Positions 18,888-28,729 are shown, counted from the first letter of the stretch. The stretch is 64,000 bases of DNA from Desulfovibrio gilichinskyi (GCF_900177375.1 NZ_FWZU01000001.1:868001-932000); one strand, 5' to 3'. Numbers and translations: made by a program. The notes: a model not told the origin generated them from the sequence alone.

Positions 18888-19903
18888 TAGCCGTTCTGCT
18901 CCTCATAAATATCACGAACAACCGAGACTTCATGTTTTGATCCGATAAACAGCGGAACCCTTTGATGCAGTTCATGAGGAACAATATCAAGAATACGTTT
19001 TGTGCCGTCTGTAGCCATACCGCCGGCCTGCTCAACCAGCATTGCCATTGGAGCGGCTTCACACATAAGTCTCAGTTTACCGACAGGCTTATGCGGATCC
19101 CTATGGTCGGCCGGATACATAAATATACCGCCATAAATGAGGTTACGATGAAAATCAGCCACTAGGGAACCGATGTAACGCAGACTGTACGGATGTCCGT
19201 TAATATTATCAGCGGATTTGAAATGATTGATGACTTTCTTAGTTGCCTCATCCCAATATGACCAGTAACCTTCGTTTACTGAATAGATCTTTCCTCTTTC
19301 CGGAATTTTCATATTCGGATGCGAAAGTAAAAATTCACCGACCCCCGGGTCAAGAGTAAAACCATGAACTCCGTCTCCGGTTGTAAAAACAAGCATGGTT
19401 GATGAACCGTACAGCACATAGCCGGCCGCAACCTGCTCTGAACAGCACTGAAGTACATCGGAAGATTGAACAGGAGTCCCAACCTTACTTTTGCGGCGGT
19501 AAATCGAAAAAATAGTTCCTATATTAACATTAACATCAGTATTGGACGATCCATCAAGAGGGTCAAAAATTATTATATAACTTCCCTGTGGCAGTCCGTG
19601 CGGGATATCAATGATATCGGCATTTTCTTCTGAAGCCATTGCGCACAGAACTCCGGACCGGGCCATGCGATGAATTAAAATCCTATTGGCGAACTCATCA
19701 AGTTTTTTTACTTCTTCACCTTGAACATTTATTTCTCCGGTAAATCCCAGAACATCGACAAGACCGGCTTTACTAACGTCTCGTGATATAATCTTCGCCG
19801 AAAGAACTAGCTCATTAAAAAGATGCGTAAACTGTCCTGTCGCACCCGGAATCTGCTTTTGATGCAGTAAAAGGTGTTCAGTGACTGTTATCTGCTGGGT
19901 CAT
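18887..19903 (-). CDS. fbp: class I fructose-1,6-bisphosphatase
   Basis: Gluconeogenic phosphatase of 338 residues. The metal-binding signature [17 protein letters not shown] is clear, with ASEEN upstream, and later segments [20 protein letters not shown] and [19 protein letters not shown] match class I. AAGGAGG lies just upstream of the start. It is first in an fbp-tsaD pair. Confidence 0.95.
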   Translation of the reverse strand: MTQQITVTEHLLLHQKQIPGATGQFTHLFNELVLSAKIISRDVSKAGLVDVLGFTGEINVQGEEVKKLDEFANRILIHRMARSGVLCAMASEENADIIDIPHGLPQGSYIIIFDPLDGSSNTDVNVNIGTIFSIYRRKSKVGTPVQSSDVLQCCSEQVAAGYVLYGSSTMLVFTTGDGVHGFTLDPGVGEFLLSHPNMKIPERGKIYSVNEGYWSYWDEATKKVINHFKSADNINGHPYSLRYIGSLVADFHRNLIYGGIFMYPADHRDPHKPVGKLRLMCEAAPMAMLVEQAGGMATDGTKRILDIVPHELHQRVPLFIGSKHEVSVVRDIYEEQNG

Positions 19904-19982
19904 TTATCCTCCTTAAGGAATGTCCCTGGTGCACGGTTGTTCAGAAGTTCAATTAAAGTAGAACATATATTACTGAACAATT

Positions 19983-20789
19983 TTAAAAAATCGAAAATGC
20001 TTCACCTTCATCTGCGTCATCTTTTGTCACTATTTTTGTCGCATACACTATCTGAGTATCACTAACGTAACGTGACAGCCAAACATATTTATCTTTACCT
20101 ATTTTAGTAACACCATGCACTTCTTTATCAAGAAGAGCATCCCAATCAATCTTTAAAAAAGGTTCTTTTTCTAAAGTCTGATCGCCACTCCATATGCCGC
20201 CACCGTCAGGCTGCATAATTACAAGCTTCTGAGGGAACGGACAAAAATTGAGTAAGACTCTTGGATCAAAATGTACGACCACAAGCCCTTTAAATTCTGC
20301 ATCCTTAAAAAAGGGTTTGCAAAGATACATCTCAGGACCGAATTCCGAGTAATTAATGAAAGACTTCATTTTTATCTCAGACCAGTCCCCTTCGTATTCA
20401 ACTAGTGGTCCGGGTTTAAACGGCTTTATGCTCTCTTGCGGCAATTTAACCAGAACATTTGCTTCATCATCTACAGTGAACACGCCGGTAATCCAAGGAA
20501 AACGTAAAAACAAAAGTTTAAACCAATCTTCATCAGGATGGGAGTCAATGTTGGAAAGAAATGAAGTTAAAGAAAGTATTTTTTCATCCACAGGAGTAAA
20601 CAAAAGAGCTAACTCATTATCGTTAACATTTTTGAGTCCTGCAGATTTCAAATCAATTGTAGGATTAGGGTTTACAGAGTCTTGTGCATCACGCCAGACT
20701 TTACTTCCGTATTCACACCCTGTGGCAGACATAGACAATACTAACAAAACAAAAAGTGCGACAAATCGCACTGAATTATTAAATCTCAT
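19983..20789 (-). CDS. putative lipoprotein, 268 aa
   Basis: Signal peptide MRFNNSVRFVALFVLLVLSM followed by a lipobox-like SATGC, so probably a lipoprotein. The mature part has about 245 residues. Alternating strands such as WITGVFTVDDEANVLVKLP, PEMYLCKPFFKDAEFKGLVVVHFDP and LVIMQPDGGGIWSGD resemble an extracytoplasmic PAS/Cache-type sensor fold, but no kinase or receptor domain is attached. That similarity is inference. It stands alone between fbp and the TPR gene. Confidence 0.75.
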   Translation of the reverse strand: MRFNNSVRFVALFVLLVLSMSATGCEYGSKVWRDAQDSVNPNPTIDLKSAGLKNVNDNELALLFTPVDEKILSLTSFLSNIDSHPDEDWFKLLFLRFPWITGVFTVDDEANVLVKLPQESIKPFKPGPLVEYEGDWSEIKMKSFINYSEFGPEMYLCKPFFKDAEFKGLVVVHFDPRVLLNFCPFPQKLVIMQPDGGGIWSGDQTLEKEPFLKIDWDALLDKEVHGVTKIGKDKYVWLSRYVSDTQIVYATKIVTKDDADEGEAFSIF

Positions 20790-20876
20790 ATTTAACCCAA
20801 ATGCCGGATAACTAAATCCAGTGGTACGTTTATAGAAAATTGATTTTGAATAATTTAAAAATAAACAGAAAGAAAA

Positions 20877-21749
20877 TTAACGGGATGCTCTGGCTTCAAG
20901 CCGTTCAGCAAGCAGCTCAAGTGTGCTCATTAATTTACTTTTAGAATGTTTAACATATGGATCATCACATTCATCACAATCATCGCCTTTGCAATTATTG
21001 TGTTCTGTACCGATTCGAGAAGAAATATCAGCCATAATCTTAAGCAATTCATCTTTATGAGAAACATCCGCATGGGCAAGAAGATCACGATAGATATCCA
21101 AAGCCCCGACAAGTTCTCCCTGCGAAGCTAACACATCGGCCATGGTTCTAGTCCGTAAACCATCCATAACTGTCGGGCTGGTCAGTACATCATCATCGAT
21201 TTCGCCGTCAGCATCAATTCCGGCTGAAGCAAGCTCAATCTCGCGAGATAAAATTTCACTATCGGATAAATCAACATTTTTAATTGTCTTGGAACCGAAT
21301 TCTTTATCAGTTTCAGACATACTTGTTCCAGCTGAAAAGGAACCGATGCCTGTTAACTTTCTAATTCCCTCAGACATAACATCAGACCATGAAAGCGGCG
21401 TGCCGTGGAGCGCAGAAAACAAAAACGCCATTGCTCCTGCAACATCAGTGTTGCCTTCAGATACGGAATCTCCCCACATTTTCCAAAACGAGGGATATGA
21501 AGAAAATAGTCTTGTGAGTGGAGCAACCGCAGCTTTAGCTTCAGAAGCTCTATCGAGCTTGGCAAGAGTTTCAACAAGCAGCAAGCGGGCTTCAAGGTAA
21601 TCAGGGTGGCGGTCAAGCCCCATTCTGAGAGCTGTTACAGCTTTCTCAAGACTACCCATTTCAACATAAAGACGAGCTAAAGGGAAAAAAACTTTAGAGC
21701 TGGGTTCCAGTGCCAAGACTTCCTGATACCACTCAATTTTGCTTTGCAT
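20877..21749 (-). CDS. TPR-repeat protein, 290 aa
   Basis: Soluble protein with tetratricopeptide-like repeats: PLARLYVEMGSLEKAVTALR, then HPDYLEARLLLVETLAKLDR, and later MADVLASQGELVGALDIYRD. A short Cys cluster (NCKGDDCDECDD, near the C-terminus) could bind metal or be structural. It overlaps the upstream ftsB-like gene by 17 bp. Its role is unknown; the position suggests a link to division or envelope assembly, which is only an inference. Confidence 0.8.
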   Translation of the reverse strand: MQSKIEWYQEVLALEPSSKVFFPLARLYVEMGSLEKAVTALRMGLDRHPDYLEARLLLVETLAKLDRASEAKAAVAPLTRLFSSYPSFWKMWGDSVSEGNTDVAGAMAFLFSALHGTPLSWSDVMSEGIRKLTGIGSFSAGTSMSETDKEFGSKTIKNVDLSDSEILSREIELASAGIDADGEIDDDVLTSPTVMDGLRTRTMADVLASQGELVGALDIYRDLLAHADVSHKDELLKIMADISSRIGTEHNNCKGDDCDECDDPYVKHSKSKLMSTLELLAERLEARASR

Positions 21750-22059
21750 CTGTAGTTTCTCCCTGTGGCTTTAACTCCCCGCTTTCGGGGAAAATATATA
21801 ACAATTCATTCTCTTTAACATAATTCATACGGTTACGTATAATTTTCTCCTGATAAGCTTTATCAGATTTTAAACGTCTGATTTCTCTGCTTAATTCAAG
21901 AGTACGGTTATCAGCATTTTCAATTCTCAGTTCGAGTTCCTGAACTTTTTGATCCAGTTCGCGGTACCCGAAATAACCCTGCTCGCTAAAGCCGAGACGT
22001 AAAATCAAAACAACATTTATCAAAACTAGAAGCCCTAACAAAAATCTACGCCTCAGCAC
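21733..22059 (-). CDS. ftsB: FtsB/DivIC family septum formation initiator
   Basis: Bitopic membrane protein of 108 residues: a short basic cytoplasmic N-terminus, one transmembrane helix (FLLGLLVLINVVLILRLGF), then a periplasmic leucine-zipper-like coiled coil (VQELELRIENADNRTLELS) and the conserved ending with YIRN/VKENELLYIFPES. FtsB bridges FtsQ and FtsL in the divisome. It sits in a unit pgsA - 92 aa - ftsB - TPR. Confidence 0.85.
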   Translation of the reverse strand: MLRRRFLLGLLVLINVVLILRLGFSEQGYFGYRELDQKVQELELRIENADNRTLELSREIRRLKSDKAYQEKIIRNRMNYVKENELLYIFPESGELKPQGETTDAKQN

Positions 22060-22068
22060 TATAAACTC

Positions 22069-22347
22069 CTACTGCAGACGCATAAAAAGCTTTTTAGACG
22101 AATCTAGTTGACGAAGCGGATGCCTCAGTTCTTTTAAAAAACTTCCTGTTGCGGTTTCAATTCTCTGAACATCGTCTTCATTAATTTGAACCTTCTCAAC
22201 TTTTTGCATAAATTCCTTTAAAACCTCAAGTTCTTCAAGGAAATTGCGGTTAAGATCGAGCTTTTCCAAGTCCTGCTCAAGTTCAAGAATAGTCTCAAGA
22301 CAATTGTTCAGCCTGATTATAAGATTATTTCTTTCAGTATGGTTCAT
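22069..22347 (-). CDS. hypothetical coiled-coil protein, 92 aa
   Basis: Small soluble protein, almost wholly helical: LNNCLETILELEQDLEKLDL and FLEELEVLKEFMQKVEKVQI show heptads. No known domain is recognised. It lies 9 bp before the ftsB-like gene and about 40 bp after pgsA on the same strand, so a structural partner in the envelope cluster is possible but not shown. Confidence 0.75.
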   Translation of the reverse strand: MNHTERNNLIIRLNNCLETILELEQDLEKLDLNRNFLEELEVLKEFMQKVEKVQINEDDVQRIETATGSFLKELRHPLRQLDSSKKLFMRLQ

Positions 22348-22387
22348 GCTGCACCTAGCTGAGTATTATTTATTTGCTTTCAAAAAA

Positions 22388-22933
22388 TTATTCGCTAGTT
22401 AACCAAATTTTATGCAAATTGTACATATAATTACCACCGGAAAAGACAGTCAATGCTAATGCCACATATAGAATCCATGTTCCGAGGGCGTGCATATCCA
22501 CCCCGAAATAAGAATAATTGAGCAAAAGCGGACCTAAAGCCAGACTTTGCGCCATAGTTTTCATCTTGCCGAATTTATCAGCGGCAAGGACCAACCCCAT
22601 ATCCATGGCAATAGCGCGCAGCCCTGTGATGATAAGTTCACGGCAGATAATGACAACACTTATCCAACCGGCCACATAACCGAGCTGTGTGAGCATTACT
22701 AAAGTAGAACTTATTAAAAGTTTATCCGCTAATGGATCTAAAAATTTACCAAGTGATGTTACCTGATTTTGCCGACGCGCGATTATGCCGTCAAAAATAT
22801 CTGTCAGCGATGCTATAAAAAACATCAAAGCTGCAAGAAACATCGTTACCTGGTTAGGAAAATAAAGAAGGACCACTATTACTGGTACAGTAAAAATGCG
22901 TCCAAGAGTCAGGGAATTAGCGAGATTGAACAT
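22388..22933 (-). CDS. pgsA: CDP-diacylglycerol-glycerol-3-phosphate 3-phosphatidyltransferase
   Basis: Makes phosphatidylglycerolphosphate in the inner membrane. It has 181 residues and several hydrophobic helices. The CDP-alcohol phosphatidyltransferase motif DG-x2-AR-x8-G-x3-D-x3-D is seen as DIFDGIIARRQNQVTSLGK followed by FLDPLADK. The N-terminus MFNLANSLTLGRIFTVP is typical of PgsA. It begins a short downstream cluster of division genes. Confidence 0.95.
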   Translation of the reverse strand: MFNLANSLTLGRIFTVPVIVVLLYFPNQVTMFLAALMFFIASLTDIFDGIIARRQNQVTSLGKFLDPLADKLLISSTLVMLTQLGYVAGWISVVIICRELIITGLRAIAMDMGLVLAADKFGKMKTMAQSLALGPLLLNYSYFGVDMHALGTWILYVALALTVFSGGNYMYNLHKIWLTSE

Positions 22934-23009
22934 GGCGTGTCCCGGTTCTAAAATTCATTTAATCAGAGTATTTTTATAACTGTACTCTGAATGCTGGCCA
23001 GATTTTAAA

Positions 23010-23041
23010 GTTGCCGGGGAGACTATTTGGCTCCCCGCAAC
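23010..23041 (-). terminator. terminator after the mrp gene
   Basis: Hairpin GTTGC(C)GGGGAG / CTCCCCGCAAC with one bulged base, then TTTAAAAT on the minus strand, 51 bp past the mrp stop. Confidence 0.75.
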
Positions 23042-23091
23042 CTAAATCGATACTTATCACTCAATACAAAACTAAAATCGGCTATCTAATC

Positions 23092-23982
23092 CTAGATATG
23101 AGTGCTGGAAGCAATTTCCAAACTGCTTTCAGCAGCTTTTGCTATTTTATCCGCAACATCTCTGAATGCGGTTTTAGCTGGGGAATCTTCCTCAAGCAGA
23201 ACAACCGGTTTACCAAGATCAGCAGCAACAACGGCTGTTGGATCTAAAGGAATGGCCCCTAAGAACGGCAATCCGTATTTTTCGGCAAGCAGTTTACCGC
23301 CACCCTTTTTAAACAGATCTATGTGCTCTTTGCAATGAGGGCAGATAAGACCGCTCATATTTTCTACAACACCCATGATATTAGCCTTGGCGTACTGGAG
23401 AAAATTAATGGCTTTGCGGACATCTGCAAGAGAAATTTCCTGTGGAGTTGTTACAACAACAGCTAAGGACTCAGGAATAGTCTTAAGAACTGTCATAGGC
23501 TCGTCACCTGTTCCCGGAGGGGAATCAATGACCAGAAAATCCAAATCTCCCCACTGAACGTCAGAAATAAACTGTCTGATAGCGGATGTTTTCATCGGTC
23601 CGCGCCACAGAACAGCCTGATCAGGATCTTTAAGCAATGATTCCATGGAAACAACATGAAGATTATCATTCACTCTTTTAGGAACAACCAGATTTCCACG
23701 TTCAACTTCAAGCTGTCCGGTAATTCCAAGTAAATGAGGAACGCTCGGTCCGTGAATATCAACATCCAAGATACCGACTTTAAAGCCTTTATCCGCAAGA
23801 GCTGCCGCAATATTGACAGCCACAGAACTTTTGCCGACGCCGCCTTTACCGCTCATAACAAAAATTTTGTATTTAATTCTCTTCAGGGTAGAAGAAATTA
23901 ACTCATTCTGAAGAGCATGGGCGGCACTTGTTTTATCGCCGTCTTTCTGTCCTGATGAACAGGACCCACATGATGAACTCAT
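23092..23982 (-). CDS. Mrp/NBP35 family ATP-binding protein
   Basis: Iron-sulfur carrier ATPase of the MinD/Mrp/ApbC family, 296 residues. The deviant Walker A is MSGKGGVGKSSVAVN; switch segments are GILDVDIHGPSVPH and LVIDSPPGTGDEP. A CPHC pair in LICPHCKEH is the cluster-transfer site, and the N-terminus SSSCGSCSS adds two more cysteines. It lacks the N-terminal DUF59 domain. It is third in a probable pcm - DUF368 - mrp unit. An Fe-S carrier suits a genome rich in hydrogenases and reductases. Confidence 0.92.
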   Translation of the reverse strand: MSSSCGSCSSGQKDGDKTSAAHALQNELISSTLKRIKYKIFVMSGKGGVGKSSVAVNIAAALADKGFKVGILDVDIHGPSVPHLLGITGQLEVERGNLVVPKRVNDNLHVVSMESLLKDPDQAVLWRGPMKTSAIRQFISDVQWGDLDFLVIDSPPGTGDEPMTVLKTIPESLAVVVTTPQEISLADVRKAINFLQYAKANIMGVVENMSGLICPHCKEHIDLFKKGGGKLLAEKYGLPFLGAIPLDPTAVVAADLGKPVVLLEEDSPAKTAFRDVADKIAKAAESSLEIASSTHI

Positions 23983-24033
23983 TTTTCTGCCTTTGTTGTA
24001 TATTAAACTAAGGGAGGATTTCTCCCAACAAAA

Positions 24034-24993
24034 TCAGCCCCTTTGAGCTGAAGATATCCATTCTAGAATCAGTACTATTGCAAAACCAGTAAGCATTAAT
24101 CCGACAGCCATTGCAAAATCACCGTTATACGCGGGAGGAAGAACATTGGCTTCACTCAAAACATGAGTTTTTCCGCGAATAACCACAGACTCAAGTACAT
24201 CTTTCCAAGGCCATACTTTCCGCATGGCTCCAGCCATAAACCCGGTAAGAATGCTGATTGTAACACCATGGTGCTTTTCGAGAAAATAATGAAGCGCACG
24301 TGAAAAAAGAGAAATTCCAAACGCACATCCGCAAACAAAAGCAATCAATATAGCTGTATTCTCAGGTAAAGCCGGATTTCGCAATGCTCCCGTTACGTAC
24401 TCATATTTACCAAGTAAGAGCAGAATAAAGGCTCCGCTTATCCCCGGCAGAATCATGGCACAAATCGAGATCGAAGCACACAGAAAAACAAACCATAAAG
24501 TATCAGGAGTCGTAACAGGAATCAATCCAACTAAAATAAAGCTGAAAATTGCCCCGAGTATACCGCAGAAAATATTTTTTGCCGAAAAATTACCGATTTT
24601 TCTGCCAACCACTAAAATGGAAGACGCAATAAGCCCGAAAAAGAGTGACCAGACTTGTACCGGATGATTGACAAGAAGAGAATGGATTATATTGGCAACT
24701 GAAACCATAGCCAGAAGTATACCGAAGAGAAGCGGAATAAGAAATTTTAAATGAGGTTCCGCCACTGCGCCCATTAAATCGAATGTAACCAACTTTTTTA
24801 TAAAAGTTCCGTTAAATGAACGGATTGAGTCTATTAATTCATCGTAAATACCGGTAATGAAAGCCATTGTACCGCCGGATACTCCCGGAATTATATCGGC
24901 AACGCCCATGCAAAGCCCTTTGAGTATCAAAATAAGATACTCACGAATTGAGCTCGGTCCGGGTCCGTTGTTCCATGCTTGAATTAAATTCAT
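24034..24993 (-). CDS. DUF368 (PopT-type) polyprenyl-phosphate transporter
   Basis: Polytopic membrane protein of 319 residues with about eight hydrophobic helices. The family signature is the N-terminal LKGLCMGVADIIPGVSGGTM and a second copy-like segment MILPGISGAFILLLLG. DUF368 proteins have been shown in other bacteria to recycle undecaprenyl phosphate across the inner membrane; that role here is by family. It lies between pcm and mrp on the same strand, 22 bp after pcm. Confidence 0.88.
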   Translation of the reverse strand: MNLIQAWNNGPGPSSIREYLILILKGLCMGVADIIPGVSGGTMAFITGIYDELIDSIRSFNGTFIKKLVTFDLMGAVAEPHLKFLIPLLFGILLAMVSVANIIHSLLVNHPVQVWSLFFGLIASSILVVGRKIGNFSAKNIFCGILGAIFSFILVGLIPVTTPDTLWFVFLCASISICAMILPGISGAFILLLLGKYEYVTGALRNPALPENTAILIAFVCGCAFGISLFSRALHYFLEKHHGVTISILTGFMAGAMRKVWPWKDVLESVVIRGKTHVLSEANVLPPAYNGDFAMAVGLMLTGFAIVLILEWISSAQRG

Positions 24994-25015
24994 TTAGTCT
25001 CCGGCAAATCCGCTA

Positions 25016-25660
25016 TTACCAACCCTGTTTACCGACAAGATCAACAAACGCGCATCCACCCATATCTTTTTCTGTAATTTTACCGTCTTCCTTGGTGACC
25101 AGAATCAGCTGCTGCCGTCTTTTTTCCGTCCCGACAGGTATAATCATTCTTCCATTGTCGGCAAGCTGATCTATCAAATATTGAGGTATTTCCGGTCCGC
25201 CGGCTGTAACAATAATTCGATCAAAAGGAGCTTCATCCGGCCAGCCCATAGTTCCGTCATCAAGCTTTAGACGAATATTAAAATATCTCATTTCAAACAG
25301 AAGAGTTCGCGCGGCTATAAACAGTTTACGTATCCTTTCCACAGAATAGACATCTGCGCCCATTTCGCCTAGCACCGCAGCTTGATACCCAGATCCTGTC
25401 CCGATTTCCAGAACTTTATGACCGGACTCAATCTGCAATAATTCTGACATGAAAGCGACGATAAACGGCTGAGAAATGGTCTGTCCTTCTCCGATAGGTA
25501 GCGCGCTGTCCGCGTAGGCTCTATCAGCAAGAGCTCCCTGAACAAAAAGATGTCTTGGAATTTTCCGCATGGCTGAAAGAACATTTTGATCAACCACGCC
25601 TCTGGCCACAATCTGCTCTTCTACCATTTTAGCTCTGCTGAACTTTGGATCAATCCGCAC
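25016..25660 (-). CDS. pcm: protein-L-isoaspartate O-methyltransferase
   Basis: SAM-dependent repair of isoaspartyl residues in aged proteins. It has 214 residues with the PIMT signature: [23 protein letters not shown] motif [21 protein letters not shown] and [12 protein letters not shown], ending [16 protein letters not shown]. It is first in the pcm - DUF368 - mrp group. Confidence 0.95.
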   Translation of the reverse strand: MRIDPKFSRAKMVEEQIVARGVVDQNVLSAMRKIPRHLFVQGALADRAYADSALPIGEGQTISQPFIVAFMSELLQIESGHKVLEIGTGSGYQAAVLGEMGADVYSVERIRKLFIAARTLLFEMRYFNIRLKLDDGTMGWPDEAPFDRIIVTAGGPEIPQYLIDQLADNGRMIIPVGTEKRRQQLILVTKEDGKITEKDMGGCAFVDLVGKQGW

Positions 25661-26024
25661 TCTTTCTCCTGATGAGGTTCTGCCTCAAAACAAACTACAT
25701 AAACTAAAATGAACCTGAGTTATCATGTAAATATTATTAAAAGAAACTCTATTCTCTTAAGCATGTAAGTCTGCGAAATTCTATGTTAGGCCCCATACTT
25801 GAGGTATTCAAACAATATTATAAAGTAACTTTCAGGAACTTAAAGATATCAAACCGCGGACCTATTAATTTTTTAAGCATATCGTTTGCAGTTGCAAATC
25901 AGATTTTACCGGGCAAGTCAACCTGAATACAGCTTCAAGCTGATTAAACTTCATTTTTATGTATCCGCCACTTGACACAAAAGCGTCATAAAGAGAGATT
26001 ATAAGTAAGTCAAAGGAGGACCAC
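25661..26024. other. 364-bp gene-free stretch between divergent genes
   Basis: AT-rich divergent intergenic region between pcm and the CBS gene. It holds one short perfect palindrome, TTTGCA-GT-TGCAAA at 25885-25898, which could be an operator, and an AGGAGG ribosome-binding site just before 26025. A TTGACA at about 25972 has no well spaced -10. I see no gene, RNA or terminator in it. Confidence 0.5.
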
Positions 26025-26459
26025 ATGCTCACAGTTAATGACCTTATGACAACCAATCTGTTTACACTTAATGAGACTGACACCTTAAAAATGGCCCGTT
26101 CCTTGATGGATCTGCAAAGAATCAGACATATTCCCATCGTAAACGAGAATCGTGTTTTTATCGGTTTGATTACCCACAGAGACATACTCGGCGCGACAAT
26201 TTCCCAATTGGCCGGAATAGACCCTGTAACGCAGGGTGAAATTGATTCAGGTATTCCCGTTGGTGAAATAATGAGAACCGGCATTAAAACCGTTACCGGT
26301 GAAACATTGCTGAAAGAAGCCGCGCATTTATTACTCCATCACAAATACGGATGCTTACCGGTGGTAAATGAAGCAAATGAACTGACAGGCATTTTAACTG
26401 AAGCGGACTTCCTTAAACTGACCATAAGCCTTATGGAAGCCTTGGAACCGACTGAATAG
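26025..26459 (+). CDS. tandem CBS-domain protein
   Basis: Soluble protein of 144 residues composed of two CBS domains: MLTVNDLMTTNLFTLNETDT with RHIPIVNENRVFIGLITHRD, and GEIMRTGIKTVTGETLLKEA with YGCLPVVNEANELTGILTEA. Pairs of CBS domains bind adenosyl nucleotides such as AMP or ATP; the stand-alone form usually acts as a sensor. There is no catalytic domain. It has an AGGAGG ribosome-binding site, is monocistronic, and converges with hysD across a bidirectional terminator. Confidence 0.9.
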   Translation: MLTVNDLMTTNLFTLNETDTLKMARSLMDLQRIRHIPIVNENRVFIGLITHRDILGATISQLAGIDPVTQGEIDSGIPVGEIMRTGIKTVTGETLLKEAAHLLLHHKYGCLPVVNEANELTGILTEADFLKLTISLMEALEPTE

Positions 26460-26472
26460 CAGCAAAAAATAA

Positions 26473-26506
26473 AAACGGTTCCGGAACAGCTAAACCGGAA
26501 CCGTTT
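26473..26506. terminator. bidirectional terminator
   Basis: Perfect 12-bp inverted repeat AAACGGTTCCGG / CCGGAACCGTTT with a 10-nt loop between convergent genes (CBS protein and the hydrogenase protease). Confidence 0.85.
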
Positions 26507-26518
26507 AATAAAATTTGA

Positions 26519-26992
26519 TCAACTATTAAATTCATCAAGAAATCTGTTCACTTCTTTCCGTGCTACTTCCAAAAAATGCGGAAAAGTTTTTTTAATTTCG
26601 GGAGTCATTTCCAGACTCCAATCAGTGTAGCTTTTAGGTTCCATACCGATTACGCGCATTTTAGGGCGTTTTCCGACCATCTCGGCCATGTGCAGTGAAT
26701 CAATAAGATCAATATCGTGCAAAGATAAACGTTGGTCTTCATTTTGAATGAGATCTTCTTCTTCAAAAGTCATAACTGTTCCGGGTTCTTTATCCGCATG
26801 GACAATATCCAGCACCAGAAGTCCGTCATATCCTTCAAGCACATGAAAAAGATCCTGCGTAAATGTTCCGCCATCGACCATATGAACATTTTCAGGCCAT
26901 TCTTCTTTGCGTAATTCTTCAATGGCATGAACCCCTACCCCTTCATCCATAAGAAGAATATTTCCAACGCCCAAAACAAGCAGCTTTTTCAT
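26519..26992 (-). CDS. hysD: hydrogenase maturation protease
   Basis: Endopeptidase of the HyaD/HybD family that removes the C-terminal tail of the hydrogenase large subunit after Ni insertion. It has 157 residues: VLGVGNILLMDEGVGVHA (with the nickel-sensing acidic residue), LLVLDIVHA, and SLHDIDLID supplying the His ligand. It lies about 180 bp downstream of hysA across a terminator-like hairpin and reads in the same direction, so its substrate is almost certainly the HysA encoded here, whose predicted tail after AVH would be 18 residues. The hysD symbol is by this context. Confidence 0.92.
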   Translation of the reverse strand: MKKLLVLGVGNILLMDEGVGVHAIEELRKEEWPENVHMVDGGTFTQDLFHVLEGYDGLLVLDIVHADKEPGTVMTFEEEDLIQNEDQRLSLHDIDLIDSLHMAEMVGKRPKMRVIGMEPKSYTDWSLEMTPEIKKTFPHFLEVARKEVNRFLDEFNS

Positions 26993-27064
26993 ATTTAATC
27001 CTTTGAATCAATTCAATGAAACCGTGTTCGATATATTTAACTCAAAACAAGCAGCATTTAAAAA

Positions 27065-27098
27065 CTCCCGGACACGGGATAATTCCTGCGCCCGGGAG
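27065..27098 (-). terminator. terminator after hysA
   Basis: Hairpin with outer stem CTCCCGG/CCGGGAG and partial inner pairing, then five T on the minus strand. It lies 75 bp past the true hysA stop at 27173. Confidence 0.75.
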
Positions 27099-27172
27099 CC
27101 GGTTTTAATCCAGAAACCGTTCTCACTGTCGGAATGAAGGATTATATCCTGACTATGGCTATACCAGCAAGC

Positions 27173-28705
27173 CTAGCATCCTTCCTGAATGTGATGAACA
27201 GTAGTCTTACCAGTCTCTGCGTGCAACACGTGCACGGCACAGCCAAGTCATGGATCAAAGGATCGAATGATCCTTGATATATCTACAGGACTTCCGGTAT
27301 CCGGAACAGGGCATCCTATGAGAGCCTGTTCAACAGGTCCACGCTGTCCCATGTCATCACGGGGGTTGGTGTTCCAGAGAGTAGCCGGCATAAGCTGGTA
27401 GTTGGCTACTTTAGAGTCCTGAATATTTATGTAATGCAGCAAAGAACCGCGTGGAGCTTCGGTAAATCCGATACCTTCAGCCTTTACAGGAATCTTGGAC
27501 TCAACGTAGGTTTCTTCGCCCGGTTTAACTTCCTTGAGCCAGGAATAACTAATTGCATTAGCAACCATAAATGCTTCTTCCGCACGGGCAACATGACGAC
27601 CCATGAGAGAAAAAGCCATATCTTCGCCGAGATCACGGAATTTAACAGCTTTGATACCGTAAAGATCTTTAAGCTGCTTTTTACCGATTTCACTGAGTTC
27701 TGGGTTATGTATCCACATACGCGCAAGAGGGCCGACTTCAACAGGCTTCTTGTTGTAACGGGAAGCTTTGACGAAGCTGTATGCACCTTCTTTATGAAGA
27801 TCAGGAATAGTTTTACCATTGCTTGGATGAAGATCCGTACAGGAATCTTTAAACCATGAGTATTTTACATACTCTTTGATAAGATCAGGATTAAACTTTT
27901 CGTCCTTGCCTTCAATGTAAACACCGGACTTAATGAGCTGTGTAGACTCATCATCATTCATGGGGAATACGCCGTATGACATGCAGTTCTTGTATCCGCC
28001 GCCGATTTTAAACAGATCTTTATAAACAGACCCGATAAGATAAACGGTTGGAAGATATGTTTCTGCTACAAACTTCTGAACTTCCTTGAAGCGACTGGCA
28101 TATTCTGCAAGTTTTTCCTGCGTAGGAATTTCAGTAGTTCCGCCCACAACCTGACCGGATATATGAGGCATTTTACCACCGAAAAGAGCTACCATTTCAT
28201 GGCAGATACGGCGGATTTCAAGAGCCTTGATATACTGGTCTACTGCAACAGCATTTGTTTTTTCATCAAGACGAAGATCAGGATGATCAAAACGGGGGAC
28301 AAAAGGAGCTTTACCCGGACCTCTGACGAAATCCAGAGCTGCCAGATGATAAAAGTGAAGAAGATGAGACTGCAGATAGTTAGCCCCGAAAATGAGGTTA
28401 CGGGTAACTCTACCGTTTGTGGTAAGCTTTACACCGAAAGCATCATCAAGAGCACGACAGGCTGCCGTTGAATGGGCTGTAGGACATACACCGCAAAGTC
28501 TCTGAGTCAACTGCGCAGCATCGCGAGGATCGCGGCCGACCAGAATATTCTCAAATCCGCGATACATACCGCCAGTGAGCCATGCATCTACAACTTTTCC
28601 GTCTTTAACAACAACTTCAGCTTTGAGGTGACCTTCAATCCGGCTGACCGGATCAATGGCAATTTTAATTTTCCCGTCTTTAGCGGGTATTTTAGATGTC
28701 GACAT
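27173..28705 (-). CDS. hysA: periplasmic [NiFeSe] hydrogenase large subunit (selenocysteine at an in-frame UGA)
   Basis: Catalytic subunit that oxidises or makes H2. A conventional reading stops at TGA 27248-27250, but that codon falls at the last metal ligand: the frame continues as DP-U-LGCAVHVLHAETG and ends at TAG 27173, giving 510 residues with Sec486. Ni-Fe ligands are C71/C74 in RLCGVC and U486/C489. RIEGH and GRDPRD are family motifs. The predicted HysD cut is after AVH (H492). Translation needs SelB and tRNA-Sec, encoded elsewhere. Start 28705 (MSTSKIPA) has GGAG upstream; a TTG three codons earlier is less likely. It lies 24 bp after hysB. Confidence 0.95.
27220..27250 (-). promoter_or_regulatory. 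candidate bacterial SECIS element of hysA
   Basis: Immediately after the UGA (27248-27250) the transcript has 11 nt and then a 6-bp stem CGUGCA / UGCACG (27231-27236 with 27220-27225) around a CGUGU loop containing the G-U pair expected of a SelB-binding loop. A lower CUG/CAG pairing is possible. Position and size match bacterial SECIS hairpins; binding is inferred. Confidence 0.7.
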
Positions 28706-28729
28706 TAGGAACAATACTCCTATTACCGA

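Noticed and set aside
27248..28705. hysA as a truncated pseudogene ending at TGA
   Set aside because: The reading continues in frame with the exact metal-binding and cleavage motifs expected of a selenoprotein, so the TGA is recoded rather than a lesion.
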